DNA of 64,000 nt from Pseudomonas oryzihabitans (lineage in GTDB: Bacteria; Pseudomonadota; Gammaproteobacteria; Pseudomonadales; Pseudomonadaceae): positions 1,268,001 through 1,332,000 of the forward strand of contig NZ_CP017024.1 in NCBI RefSeq assembly GCF_014522265.1, in the 5' to 3' direction. Position 1 is the stretch's first letter, and every line of letters starts with the position of its first letter. The position numbers and the translations under genes are program-made. Shown here one piece after another: positions 1-8,415 of this stretch. Below the pieces are notes generated by a model that saw only the letters and a program-made list of their open reading frames with translations, was not told where the DNA came from and did no database searches.

Positions 1-2
1 AC

Positions 3-920
3 CAGATTCCCTACCGGCTCTCCGGCGGCACCAGCTTCTTCGCCCGCCAGGAGGTCAAGGACGTGATGTCCTACCTGCGCCTGCTGGTGAATCCGGACGA
101 CGACAACGCCTTCCTGCGGGTCATCAACGTGCCGCGCCGGGAGATCGGCTCCACCACCCTGGAAAAGCTCGGCAACTATGCCGGCAGCCGGGATCGCTCG
201 ATGTACGCCGCCGCCGACGAGATCGGCCTGGGCGAGCACCTGGACGCCCGCTTCACCGAGCGCCTGGGGCGCTTCAAGCGCTGGATGGACGGGGTCCGCC
301 AGAATTGCGCGGGCGAGGATCCCATCGGCGCCCTGCGTAGCATGGTGATGGACATCGACTACGAGAACTGGATCCGCCAGAACGCCAGCTCCGACAAGGT
401 CGCCGACTTCCGCATGGGCAACGTCTGGTTCCTCCTGGATGCCTTGAAGAACATCCTGGAAAAGGACGAGGACGGCCAGATGACCATCGAGGACGCCATC
501 GCCAAGCTGGTCCTGCGCGACATGCTCGAACGCCAGCAGGAAGAAGAGGAAGGCGCCGACGGGGTGCAGATGATGACCCTGCACGCCTCCAAGGGCCTGG
601 AATTCCCCTATGTGTTCATCATGGGCATGGAAGAGGAAATCCTGCCGCACCGCTCCAGCATCGAGGCCGACACCATCGAGGAGGAACGCCGCCTGGCCTA
701 CGTGGGCATCACCCGCGCGCGCCAGACGCTGGCCTTCACCTACGCCACCCGGCGCAAGCAGTATGGCGAGCTGATCGACTGCACCCCCAGTCGCTTCCTC
801 GACGAACTGCCACCCGAGGACCTGCAGTGGGAAGGCCTGGAAGAAGCGCCCCAGGAACAGAAGGCCGCCCGCGGCAACGACGCCCTGGCGGCGATGCGGG
901 CGATGCTGAAGAAGGGCTGA
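3..920 (+). CDS. rep: ATP-dependent DNA helicase Rep, C-terminal part (5' end outside window)
   Basis: This is the C-terminal ~305 residues of a UvrD/Rep-type superfamily 1A 3'-5' DNA helicase that helps replication forks pass obstacles. The frame is open to the window's first bases (reading QIPYRLSGGTSFFARQEVKD), so the start lies upstream. Helicase motif V (MTLHASKGLEFPYVFI, near base 570) and motif VI (RRLAYVGITRARQ, near 690) are both present, and the tail after motif VI resembles Rep rather than UvrD. In P. aeruginosa rep lies close to xpt and the dad genes, which also occur in this window. Assignment to Rep is by recalled family similarity; the helicase class itself is certain. Confidence 0.93.
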   Translation, partial: QIPYRLSGGTSFFARQEVKDVMSYLRLLVNPDDDNAFLRVINVPRREIGSTTLEKLGNYAGSRDRSMYAAADEIGLGEHLDARFTERLGRFKRWMDGVRQNCAGEDPIGALRSMVMDIDYENWIRQNASSDKVADFRMGNVWFLLDALKNILEKDEDGQMTIEDAIAKLVLRDMLERQQEEEEGADGVQMMTLHASKGLEFPYVFIMGMEEEILPHRSSIEADTIEEERRLAYVGITRARQTLAFTYATRRKQYGELIDCTPSRFLDELPPEDLQWEGLEEAPQEQKAARGNDALAAMRAMLKKG

Positions 921-939
921 GGATCTCTGCCGGCGCTTA

Positions 940-1243
940 CCCTCACCCCAACCCTCTCCCTGAGGGAGAGGGGGCATCCGAAGTCATCCCGGGATTCGCC
1001 CCACGCCGAGCAATCCCCTCTCCCCCAGGGAGAGGGTTAGGGTGAGGGCCCGCCCCACGCCAAGCTGACACCCTCACCCCAGCCCTCTCCCGGAGGGAGA
1101 GGGAGCACGCGCATGCTGCATCAAGCTTCGGCACACTCCCTCAGGCCCAGGCGCTACACCAACTGCTCCCAGCACTGGAGCAATCCCCTCTCCCTCAGGG
1201 AGAGGGTTAGGGTGAGGGCCGCACCACGCCGGACTGACACCCC
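940..1243. repeat. Cluster of four GAGAGGG palindromic repeats
   Basis: The 400-base gap between rep and the glycosidase gene holds no gene. It contains four copies of a short palindrome (CCCTCACCCCAACCCTCTCC-type arm, loop, GGGAGAGGG arm) at about 940-974, 1015-1049, 1071-1104 and 1184-1219, in alternating orientation. Copies 2 and 4 share flanks as well, giving a direct repeat of roughly 66 bases (1008-1073 and 1178-1243). Single copies of the same family occur at 6055, 8015, 14080, 15423 and 23735. It is a common interspersed intergenic palindrome of pseudomonads; any function (mRNA 3'-end protection, termination) is inference. Confidence 0.85.
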
Positions 1244-1260
1244 CTCCTTTCCTACCCCCA

Positions 1261-1302
1261 AAACGACACCGCCCCCGCTACCGGTCAGGCAGCGGGGGCG
1301 GT
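1261..1302 (-). terminator. Intrinsic terminator of the large glycosidase gene
   Basis: A perfect 12-bp stem (ACCGCCCCCGCT at 1268-1279 pairing with AGCGGGGGCGGT at 1291-1302, 11-base loop) lies 20 bases past the stop codon on the minus strand and is followed there by a short T-rich stretch (TCGTTTT). Confidence 0.75.
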
Positions 1303-1321
1303 GGTCTGGCCGCGCCGGGTC

Positions 1322-3922
1322 TTACTTGGCGAAGCTGGTCACCATGTCGAAGATCGGCTTGGGACGCTTGAGGTCATACATCATTCCGAAGTGGCGCTCG
1401 TGGACCACCGAGAGGGTCGGCTCGTCGAGCAGTTCGTAGACGTTGATCTCGGCCACCACGTCCCTGTAGCTGGTGTTGAGCACCGTGAGCATCTGCTTGA
1501 CGCTGTCGTAGCAGGCCCGATCGCCGTCACGGCCGCCGTCGGTGTTGCCCTGGTAGACGTTGCCGCAGTTCATCTCGTTGAAGAACACCTTGGTCTTGTA
1601 CTTGTTGGCCATGGCGCGTATCTGGCCCAGGTACATGTCCATCCAGTAGCCCTTGTCGTCGACGTAGGGGTAGTAGTGGAAGCTGATGTAGTCGAAGTTG
1701 AAGCCCGATGCCTTGGCCTGGTCGAGGAACCACATGGCCCCATTGCGATCACCCGGGCAACGCGAGGTGGTGGTGCGATCATCCGAGTTGCACGCCATCA
1801 CGTTGATGGTGGTCTTGAGGTTGGCGCCCAGCTCGTCCGAGGCCTGCTTGATGCCGCGATAGATGCCGACCAGGGTGTTGATGCGATCCTGCGCACCCGC
1901 CTTGGCGTAGTCCTGCTCGTTGCCGATCTCCCAGATCTTGATGTCGTTGGCGTAGCGCTTGGCCAGGGTATAGGCCTGCGCCTGGGTCAGCTTGTGGGTG
2001 ATCACCGGCCGCAGGGTGATGTTGTACTTGCGGGCCAGGGACACCAGCCGATCCAGCTCGGGCAGGTTGGTCACCAGATACTCGCCGGAGCGATAGGTGC
2101 GCAGATTGCGCGCCGCCAGTAGCTGCAGGCGGGCCTCCATTTCGGCAGGCGGATAGGCGGCGCTGTTGTCGTGGCCGACCACCCCCAGGGGGATGTTCTT
2201 GTAGCCGGTCAACGGCGCCGAGGAGGCGCTGCCACTGGCGACCGGCAGGACCACATTCTGCACCGGTTGCACGCTGGCCGCGGGGGTCGGCGTGGTCGTG
2301 GTGGTGCCCTGGGCCAACGCGGTGTTCACCTTCTTGTCGAAGGCGGCCTTGTCGTCGCCCGCGGCGCCACGCATGACCTCCAGTGGCAGGTTGGCGCGCG
2401 AGGTGACGCCGTTGGCCAGGCGACTGGTCCAGTAGGCGCTGCCGCTGCTGTCGGCGCTGCGGCCATAGAGGTTCTGGTAGACCTGGTTGACCAGGGCCGC
2501 ACCGCTCAGCGAGCCATAGAGGGCGGTCGATTCGCCGTTGCCGGCGAAGTTGGCCGCCAGTTGCTCGACGCTCATGTCGCCGGCCAGGCGCGAGGCCCAG
2601 TAGTTGAGGCCGCCGGCATCGGCGGCCCGGCCGTAGTAGGCCAGGTAGAGCTGCTCGACGGTGGTCAGCTTGGACGAGGTCGCGGCATTGGCGGCGGTGC
2701 CGGTGACGGCGCCAGCCATGGGCGTGCTGCCTGCGGTGGTGCCCGTGGTGCTGGTACCCGTGGCCGGCGCGGCGCCGGTGGTGGTGCCGGTGGTCGCTCC
2801 GGTCGTGCCGGTAGCCCCGGTCCCGCCGGTGGTGCCCGCGGTCGCGCCGCCCGTAGCGGTCTCGGTCTTGGCTGGCGTGGCGGCCGTCGGGGTCACCTGC
2901 GGACCGATACCGGCGCAGCTGTCCTTGTCCAGGTACTTGGCCAGCACCGCCCACTGCGGACGCTCCTTGCCATTGATCGGCTCGACCGCCTGGTTGTAGG
3001 TGCCCCAGCCCGGGCCGGCGGCCCAGTAGGTGGCCGGAATGCAGTTCTGCTTCAGATAGGCCAGCATGCCGTCGAGAATGGGCAACCAGCGCGCATCCGT
3101 GTCAGGTACGCCGAAGCCGCCGATGAAGCCGCGCTTGTTGTTGGCCTTGAGCCAGGTGACGAAGGGCTTGAGGCGCTCGACGCCATAGCTGGGCGAGAGG
3201 GTCGCCACGTTCAGGCTGGTGTCGAAGAAGGCCTGGGCCATGAAGATCAGGTTGTTGGCCGGGTCCTTGAGCTTGAGCAGCGTATCGTTCCACTGCGGCC
3301 AGCGGGTGGTGTCGGCCCAGCCGTTGCCTTCGATGAAGATCGGGTGGGTCGAATCGACCGCGCGCACGCCATCGATGCCGTACTGGGCAGCGGTCGGCCA
3401 GTTGCTCACGGCGTCGTGGGGCTCGTTCATGATGTCGTAGCCATAGAGCGCCGCATGGGTGCCCCAGCGCTGAGCGACGCGGGTCATGAGGTTCTGGAAG
3501 GCCTCGTAGGGGATTTCGCCCGCGCCGATGACCTTGCCCTGATAGCGGGCGTAGTTGTGCAGATCGAGGATGACCTTGACGCCGTACTTCTGGGCGTAGC
3601 CCAGGGTGCGATCGATCAGGCCGGCGTAGGTGGGATCGAGATTGGCCCCCATGGACGATTGCAGGCGCTCCCAGAGGATGGGGAAGCGCACCAGCTTCAC
3701 GCCCTTGGCGCTCCACTGCTGGAAATGGCTCTCGGCCGGGAAGATGAAGTTGCGGTCGTTGACACCGGGCAGTACTTGGGCGGCGAAGGTGGCGCCGGAG
3801 AAGTTGAGACCGACCAGGTCAACGGCCTGGGCGGAGGTGGCAAGCGAAGCGGTGGCGAACAGGGCAGGCAAGAGCAGCGCCTGACGCGGCAGGCGGCGGG
3901 AGATGGAGCTAAGGATTGTCAT
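1322..3922 (-). CDS. Secreted modular glycosidase: degenerate GH5 domain, DUF4214, second clan-A glycosidase domain
   Basis: An 866-residue exported protein. A signal peptide ends near residue 34 (ATSAQA). Residues ~35-340 form a GH5 (cellulase-type) barrel with the acid/base Glu167 in IMNEPHD. The expected nucleophile Glu (in an IGEFG motif) is Gly269 (IGGFGVPD, codon 3116-3118), and the usual His-x-Tyr before it reads Gln-Ala-Phe (residues 230-232), so this domain is probably not a normal hydrolase. A Thr/Gly/Ala-rich linker (~349-416) leads to a DUF4214 domain (~420-533, two LYxxxYGRxAD-type units). A second TIM-barrel glycosidase follows (~573-866) with paired Glu669 (IGNEQD) and Glu783 (FFNEMNCG). 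That module is closely similar to the neighbouring gene at 4207-5184. The start at 3922 fits the signal peptide; a GTG at 3973 would add 17 residues. Substrate unknown; an extracellular polysaccharide is likely. Confidence 0.85.
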   Translation of the reverse strand: MTILSSISRRLPRQALLLPALFATASLATSAQAVDLVGLNFSGATFAAQVLPGVNDRNFIFPAESHFQQWSAKGVKLVRFPILWERLQSSMGANLDPTYAGLIDRTLGYAQKYGVKVILDLHNYARYQGKVIGAGEIPYEAFQNLMTRVAQRWGTHAALYGYDIMNEPHDAVSNWPTAAQYGIDGVRAVDSTHPIFIEGNGWADTTRWPQWNDTLLKLKDPANNLIFMAQAFFDTSLNVATLSPSYGVERLKPFVTWLKANNKRGFIGGFGVPDTDARWLPILDGMLAYLKQNCIPATYWAAGPGWGTYNQAVEPINGKERPQWAVLAKYLDKDSCAGIGPQVTPTAATPAKTETATGGATAGTTGGTGATGTTGATTGTTTGAAPATGTSTTGTTAGSTPMAGAVTGTAANAATSSKLTTVEQLYLAYYGRAADAGGLNYWASRLAGDMSVEQLAANFAGNGESTALYGSLSGAALVNQVYQNLYGRSADSSGSAYWTSRLANGVTSRANLPLEVMRGAAGDDKAAFDKKVNTALAQGTTTTTPTPAASVQPVQNVVLPVASGSASSAPLTGYKNIPLGVVGHDNSAAYPPAEMEARLQLLAARNLRTYRSGEYLVTNLPELDRLVSLARKYNITLRPVITHKLTQAQAYTLAKRYANDIKIWEIGNEQDYAKAGAQDRINTLVGIYRGIKQASDELGANLKTTINVMACNSDDRTTTSRCPGDRNGAMWFLDQAKASGFNFDYISFHYYPYVDDKGYWMDMYLGQIRAMANKYKTKVFFNEMNCGNVYQGNTDGGRDGDRACYDSVKQMLTVLNTSYRDVVAEINVYELLDEPTLSVVHERHFGMMYDLKRPKPIFDMVTSFAK

Positions 3923-4138
3923 CAAGAAGGAACCAGATAGGCCGAGGTGCGCGATTCGATCCGTGCATCCCACCTCGGTACAGCAGGAAAACTGCCGGGG
4001 AAGATCGTTTCCCTAGCACCTGCAAAGCCTAGTGCAAGCGCTAGACCAATAAGAACCCGTGCCATCACGAAGCAGGGGTAAACGCAGCGTTTTGCCAGAT
4101 GTACGGTGCCGATGATGGCACTTTGTCTACCGCTCGTC

Positions 4139-4156
4139 GGTGACCATCCGGTCACC
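4139..4156. promoter_or_regulatory. Inverted repeat GGTGACC-N4-GGTCACC between the glycosidase genes
   Basis: In the 284-base gap upstream of the large glycosidase (3923-4206) there is a perfect 7-base inverted repeat (4139-4145 and 4150-4156). It could be an operator for the downstream minus-strand gene. No regulator is assigned; nothing else is recognised in the gap. Confidence 0.3.
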
Positions 4157-4206
4157 CATGAGACCTGTTATCGCGCTGAAGTCAGGTTTGTCCGCTTTCT
4201 GACGGC

Positions 4207-5184
4207 TCAGGGCTTGCCGGCATAGCGGCGGATCAGTTCCATGACCGGTTTTGGGCGGTCCAGGTCGTACATCAGCCCGAAGTGACGCTCATGGGCAATC
4301 GGATGGGTCGGCTCGTCGAGCAATTCGTAGACGTTGATCTCGCGAACGATGTCGCGGTAGCGCCCATTGAGTTCGGAAAGGATGGCTTCGAGGCTGTCAT
4401 GGCAGCCCTGATCGCCCGGCCGGCCGCCATCGGTGGCGCCCTGGTAGATCTCGCCGCAATTGACCTCGTTGAAGAAGATCCGCGTCCGGTACTTTTCCGC
4501 CATGGCGCGCATCTGCCCCAGGTAGAGATCCATCCAGCGGCCGCGATCGCGGTAGTGCGGGTAGTAGTGGAAGCTGATGTGGTCGAACGCGAACCCGGCG
4601 GCCCGGGCCTGATCGAGAAACCACATGGACCCCAGGCGATCGCCCGGGCAACGGGCCTTGGCGCCCCGGTCGTCGGGGTTGCAGGACATCACGTTGATGG
4701 TGGTCTCGAGGCCGGCGTCCAGTTCGTCCGAGGCCCGGCGGATGCCGCGATAGATGTCCACCAGTCGACTGATGCGGATGCCGGCGCCGACCCGCGAATA
4801 GTCCTGCTCGTTGCCGATCTCCCAGATCTTGATGTCCTTGGCGTAGCGCTTGGCCAGGGCATAGGCCTGGGCCTGGGTCAGTTGCTGGGTGATCACCGGT
4901 CGCAGGGTGATGCGGTACTGGCGGGCCAGGGCCACCAGGCGATCCAGGCGGGGCAGATCCAGCAGCAGGAACTCACCCGAGCGATAGCTGCGCAGGTTGT
5001 AGCGGTCGAGCAGTTGCAGGCGCCTTTCCATCTGCGCATCGGGATAGGCGGCGTTGTTGTCGTGGCCGACCACGCCCAGGGGGATGTAGGGCAGGTCGGG
5101 CAGGGCGACGGAGTCGGCGGCCCGGACCGGGGCACCCAGGCACAGGGCGGCGACCAGGCCGAACCAGGGCGAAATTCTAGGCAT
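4207..5184 (-). CDS. Secreted clan-A glycosidase, paralogue of the C-terminal module of the neighbouring gene
   Basis: A 325-residue protein with a signal peptide (MPRISPWFGLVAALCLGAPVRA). The rest aligns along its whole length with the last ~290 residues of the neighbouring large glycosidase, sharing IPLGVVGHDN, IKIWEIGNEQD, FHYYP and FFNE-NCG. Putative catalytic pair: Glu126 and Glu240, as in clan GH-A hydrolases (GH5/GH39-like fold). Four Cys in the shared region may form disulfides. The start at 5184 is preceded by AAGGA 8 bases upstream; upstream in-frame ATGs at 5193 and 5232 are less good. It lies upstream of its paralogue in the same orientation, 284 bases away, suggesting duplication of one module into a fusion (or the reverse). 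Substrate unknown. Confidence 0.8.
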   Translation of the reverse strand: MPRISPWFGLVAALCLGAPVRAADSVALPDLPYIPLGVVGHDNNAAYPDAQMERRLQLLDRYNLRSYRSGEFLLLDLPRLDRLVALARQYRITLRPVITQQLTQAQAYALAKRYAKDIKIWEIGNEQDYSRVGAGIRISRLVDIYRGIRRASDELDAGLETTINVMSCNPDDRGAKARCPGDRLGSMWFLDQARAAGFAFDHISFHYYPHYRDRGRWMDLYLGQMRAMAEKYRTRIFFNEVNCGEIYQGATDGGRPGDQGCHDSLEAILSELNGRYRDIVREINVYELLDEPTHPIAHERHFGLMYDLDRPKPVMELIRRYAGKP

Positions 5185-5334
5185 CAGGCGCATCCTTGCA
5201 GATAAAAAGAGCAGAGCGGCGGAGCATGGCAAAGTGCCGGCAGCGGCTCAATGCCAAGGGTGTCCAGGCTGCGACCTCCGCCACATCGCCGCAGGTTACA
5301 GTAGGTGTCCGTGCGCCGTGCCGAGGACCTGCCC

Positions 5335-5886
5335 ATGACCACTACCCTGCTGCTGGCCCAGGCCTGCAACAATCGCTGGTCTAACCACCGCCTGCTGGCA
5401 GCCTGCGCCCTGCTGCCGGTCGCCTTCCTGCGGACGCCCCAACCCGCCGCCTTCTTCGGCTCGCTCTGGGCCCTGCTCGGCCATCTGCTCGATGTCGATC
5501 GCTTCTATCTCGATGCGCTGCACGATCAGCCCCGGCCCTACCAGGATACCGACTGGCCTGACCTGGGAGCACTGCGTGCGGCCCAGAGTGCCAGTGACCA
5601 GCGCCTCATCTCGCTATGTCGCAACCTCGGTTCCCAGCAACTGACCCAGCTCATCACCCTGCCCCGCGCCAGCGGCCCGGTACGGGAAGGGCGACTGCGC
5701 ACCCTGCAGCATCTCTTCGTGCACCAGCTGCACCATCGTGGCCAGGCCCACGCCCTGCTCCTGGCCAGCGGCGTGGCGCCGCCGCAACTGGACGAATTCT
5801 TTCTCGCCCAGGACGAACCGCTACGCCGGGCGGAGCTGGCGGCCCTGGGGATCAATGAAGGGGAGTTATGGGGGACTGGCTCGTAG
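5335..5886 (+). CDS. DinB family protein
   Basis: A 183-residue protein of the DinB/YfiT-like four-helix bundle family, members of which bind a metal through three His and may act as thiol-dependent transferases. Visible features are HLLDVDRFYLD near residue 45 and the metal-type motif HQLHHRGQAH near residue 130. The ATG at 5335 is preceded by GAGGA with 7-base spacing; an upstream GTG at 5305 would add ten unlikely residues. It is a single gene, separated by repeats from the next one. Substrate not predictable. Confidence 0.8.
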   Translation: MTTTLLLAQACNNRWSNHRLLAACALLPVAFLRTPQPAAFFGSLWALLGHLLDVDRFYLDALHDQPRPYQDTDWPDLGALRAAQSASDQRLISLCRNLGSQQLTQLITLPRASGPVREGRLRTLQHLFVHQLHHRGQAHALLLASGVAPPQLDEFFLAQDEPLRRAELAALGINEGELWGTGS

Positions 5887-5899
5887 TAGCAACTGTCTT

Positions 5900-6015
5900 T
5901 ATCGCGGCCATGCCGGTGCGCCGTAGCGACCGCTCCTACAAAAGCATCACCCCTGTAGGAGCGGCCCATGGCCGCGATTCGCTGCTGAAATTCCTATCGC
6001 GGCGGCCGATCGCGA
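5900..6015. repeat. REP cluster (GTAGGAGCGGCCCATGGCCGCG type)
   Basis: Two facing copies of the classical Pseudomonas REP core, one inverted (5901-5940, ending CGCTCCTACA) and one direct (5953-5978, TGTAGGAGCGGCC...GCCGCGAT), followed by a partial third near 5997. The facing pair has the layout of a REPIN. Another pair occurs at 39289-39360. Confidence 0.85.
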
Positions 6016-6054
6016 TCTGTCTTGGAGCGCTGTCGACAAACGCCCACCCGGCCA

Positions 6055-6144
6055 GCCCCTCTCCCTCCGGGAGAGGGTTGGGGTGAGGGCCGCTCCCCCA
6101 CCGGCCTCCAGGTAGAAAAGACTGCGCCGTTTTCCACCCTACAG
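6055..6144. repeat. GAGAGGG palindrome plus GAAAA-GCGC-TTTTCC palindrome
   Basis: One copy of the GAGAGGG palindrome (6055-6091) is followed by a second repeat type (6109-6144) with a GGTAGAAAAG / CGTTTTCCACC arm pair around a GCGC centre. The second type recurs at 23688-23720, 23829-23855 and, as a GTGGATAA variant, at 23873-23908. Confidence 0.7.
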
Positions 6145-6162
6145 CCGTCTTGCCGCGGGTGC

Positions 6163-6717
6163 TCAGAAATTCGCCGGCGTGGTCGCGCTGATCAGCCGGG
6201 CGGGGGCTTCGAAGGGATTGCGGAAGCGATGCGGGCGGCTGCTTTCGAAGTAGTAGCTGTCGCCGGGTTCGAGGATGTGCACCTCGCCGCCCACGGTCAG
6301 CTCCAGGCGGCCTTCCACCACCAGGCCGGCCTCCTCGCCTTCATGGGCGTACATCTCTTCGCCGGTGTCGGCGCCGGGCGGATAGGTCTCGTCGAGAAAG
6401 GCCAGGGCGCGACTGGGATGGGCCCGACCGACCAGGCGCATGCGCACGGTGTGGGCGCCACTGGAGATGTCGATGAGCTCATTGGCGCGATAGACCACCT
6501 GGGTCGGCGTGTCCTGCTCCAGATCCAGGGAAAAGAATTCCACCAGGGACATGGGGATGCCGGCCAGCACCTTTTTCAGCGAGCTGATGGAGGGACTGAC
6601 GCTGTTCTTCTCGATCATCGAGATGGTGCTGTTGGTCACCCCGGCACGCTTGGCGAGTTCGCGCTGGGAGAGGCCCTTGAGGGTACGGATGGTTTGCAGG
6701 CGGGCACCGACGTCCAA
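6163..6717 (-). CDS. XRE-cupin transcriptional regulator, PuuR-like
   Basis: 184 residues: an N-terminal XRE helix-turn-helix (residues ~6-60, LSQRELAKRAGVTNSTISMI) and a C-terminal cupin (~110-180, PGDSYYFESSRPHRFRNP). Such proteins usually repress amine or polyamine catabolic genes and sense a small ligand in the cupin. The start is TTG at 6717, preceded by GAGGAG about 11 bases upstream; no good in-frame ATG exists nearby, and the N-terminus MDVGARLQTIR is the family norm. P. aeruginosa has the same gene next to dadX (PA5301 by recollection), so control of polyamine or D-alanine metabolism is a reasonable inference. Confidence 0.88.
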   Translation of the reverse strand: MDVGARLQTIRTLKGLSQRELAKRAGVTNSTISMIEKNSVSPSISSLKKVLAGIPMSLVEFFSLDLEQDTPTQVVYRANELIDISSGAHTVRMRLVGRAHPSRALAFLDETYPPGADTGEEMYAHEGEEAGLVVEGRLELTVGGEVHILEPGDSYYFESSRPHRFRNPFEAPARLISATTPANF

Positions 6718-6899
6718 GGTGGGAAAGACTCCTCGAGCAGGCGGGTGAGACGTGGCCAGGCCACGCGCTGAAGGCGTGCCGCGGCACGGTGTTCAGCATC
6801 ATGGCAACGCTGTTCGAGATTTACAACACCACGACGGACGTGCGGCCCCCGCAAGGCGTTCGCCTGGCGGCGGCAGCGCCCGGAGGCCCTGCCCAGGGC

Positions 6900-7970
6900 C
6901 TAGTCGCGATAGCTGCGCGCCACCCGCTTGAGATTGCACAGCAGCTGGTAGGGGATGGTGTCGCAGCGTTCCGCCAGGTCCGCCACCGACACCTGGCGGC
7001 CCCAGAATTCCACCTCGCTGCCCACCCCGGCCTGGGGATGATCGGTGAGGTCGACGGTGAGCATGTCCATGGATACCCGACCGATCAGTTGGCCGGGACG
7101 GCCTTCGATGGCCACCGGGGTGCCGTTGGGCGCATGGCGCGGATAGCCATCGGCATAGCCCAGGGCGACCACGCCGACCCGGGTCGGCCCGGCGGTGACG
7201 AAGCGCGCGCCATAGCCCACCGGCTCGCCAGCTGGCAGTTCGCGTACGGCGATCACCCGCGAGGTCAGGGTCATCACCGGTTGCAGTCGTTCGGCCGCAG
7301 CCTGGGGCGTAGCGAAGGGCGAGACGCCATAGAGCATCAGCCCCGGGCGCACCCAGTCACCGGCCGCCTGGGGCCAGCCTAGGGTCGCCGGCGAATTGCG
7401 CAGGCTGGTGGGTCCGGGCAGGCCCTCGGTGGCCGCGCGGAAGGTGGCGATCTGCGTCGCGGTGGCCGGGCTGTCCGGTTCGTCGGCGCGGGCGAAGTGG
7501 GTCAGCTTGACGATGCCGCTGACCTTGCCGCTGGCCAGCAGTCGCCGGTAGGCGGCGGCGTAGTCCTGAGGAAAGAAGCCGACCCGGTGCATGCCGGAAT
7601 CCAGCTTCAGCCAGACCTGCAGCGGCCGCGCCAGAGTGGCCCGCTCCACCGCCTGGAGTTGCCAGTCGGCATGGATCACCGTCCAGAGCTCGTGCTCGGC
7701 AATCAGCGGCAATTCGTCGACGCCGAAGAAGCCTTCCAGCAACAGGATGGGCGCACGGATCCCGGCGGCGCGCAGCTCCAGGGCCTCCTCGATGCAAGCC
7801 ACGGCGAAGCCGTCGGCTTCCTTGGCCAGGGCGCTGGCCACCGCCACGGCGCCATGGCCATAGGCATCGGCCTTGATCACCGCCAGGGCGCGGGCATCGG
7901 AGAGTTCAAGTGCCAGGCGATAGTTCTGGCGCAGGGCGGCAAGGTCGATGACGGCGCGGGCGGGACGCAT
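6900..7970 (-). CDS. dadX: Alanine racemase, catabolic (DadX)
   Basis: A 356-residue fold-type III PLP enzyme interconverting L- and D-alanine. The PLP lysine is Lys33 in [11 protein letters not shown], and the second-domain catalytic Tyr lies in VGYGARF. Length is typical. It is the last gene of a minus-strand dadA-ridA-dadX cluster; there it supplies D-alanine to DadA for oxidation to pyruvate, so the catabolic name dadX is preferred to alr. A biosynthetic alr may exist elsewhere. Transcription is probably controlled by the divergent Lrp gene at 9846. Confidence 0.92.
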   Translation of the reverse strand: MRPARAVIDLAALRQNYRLALELSDARALAVIKADAYGHGAVAVASALAKEADGFAVACIEEALELRAAGIRAPILLLEGFFGVDELPLIAEHELWTVIHADWQLQAVERATLARPLQVWLKLDSGMHRVGFFPQDYAAAYRRLLASGKVSGIVKLTHFARADEPDSPATATQIATFRAATEGLPGPTSLRNSPATLGWPQAAGDWVRPGLMLYGVSPFATPQAAAERLQPVMTLTSRVIAVRELPAGEPVGYGARFVTAGPTRVGVVALGYADGYPRHAPNGTPVAIEGRPGQLIGRVSMDMLTVDLTDHPQAGVGSEVEFWGRQVSVADLAERCDTIPYQLLCNLKRVARSYRD

Positions 7971-8014
7971 GGGAGGTCTCGGCAGAGAGAGGAAAAGTTG
8001 GGAGGCGTTGAAAC

Positions 8015-8050
8015 ACCCTCACCCTGGCCCTCTCCCGGAGGGAGAGGGGA
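8015..8050. repeat. GAGAGGG palindrome between ridA and dadX
   Basis: A single copy of the CCCTCACCC...GGGAGAGGG palindrome lies in the 88-base gap inside the dad cluster. A hairpin here could change the ridA to dadX expression ratio. Confidence 0.7.
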
Positions 8051-8058
8051 TGAGGACG

Positions 8059-8415
8059 CTACGCCTTGACGGCGGCGATGACGTTCATTTCCACCAGGAT
8101 GTCCGGCTTGGCCAGCTTGGCTTCGACGGTGGTGCGACCCGGGGTGGCGCCCTGGGCGGCCCATTCGTCCCAGGCGCGATTCATGCCCTCGAAGTGCAGG
8201 GCGATGTCGCGCAGGAAGATGGTCACCACCAGGATGTGCTGCTTGTCGCTGCCGGCCTCGGCGAGGAATTTGTCGATGTTGGCCAGGGTCTCGCGGGTCT
8301 GCTGGTAGATGTCGCCGGAAAAGTCGTCGGCCAGCTGGCCGGCCAGGTAGACGGTGCCGTTGTGGATATTGATTTCGCTGAGGCGGCGATCAGTGTGCAG
8401 ACGCTGTACGGGCAT
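8059..8415 (-). CDS. RidA family protein (reactive intermediate/imine deaminase)
   Basis: 118 residues of the RidA/YjgF/UK114 family, trimeric proteins that hydrolyse reactive enamine/imine intermediates to ketoacids. Family signatures include [12 protein letters not shown] near the start, [11 protein letters not shown], and a C-terminal [22 protein letters not shown]; the conserved substrate-binding Arg is in the GRTTVE segment. The start codon lies 26 bases inside the end of dadA, indicating translational coupling. Next to an amino-acid dehydrogenase, it most likely clears iminopyruvate produced from alanine oxidation. Confidence 0.9.
   Translation of the reverse strand: MPVQRLHTDRRLSEINIHNGTVYLAGQLADDFSGDIYQQTRETLANIDKFLAEAGSDKQHILVVTIFLRDIALHFEGMNRAWDEWAAQGATPGRTTVEAKLAKPDILVEMNVIAAVKA

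Noticed and set aside
940-1243. CRISPR-like regular repeats
   Set aside because: The repeats are palindromes in alternating orientation with irregular spacing and no cas genes; they are interspersed repeats.
1113-1439. Short ORFs within the repeat cluster between rep and the glycosidase
   Set aside because: They encode translated palindromes (LSLRERVRVR-type) and have no ribosome-binding site.
2171-3940. Open plus-strand frame of 589 codons over the glycosidase gene
   Set aside because: Gly/Arg/Ala/Val-rich shadow without domain; opposite strand has signal peptide, GH5 and DUF4214 features.
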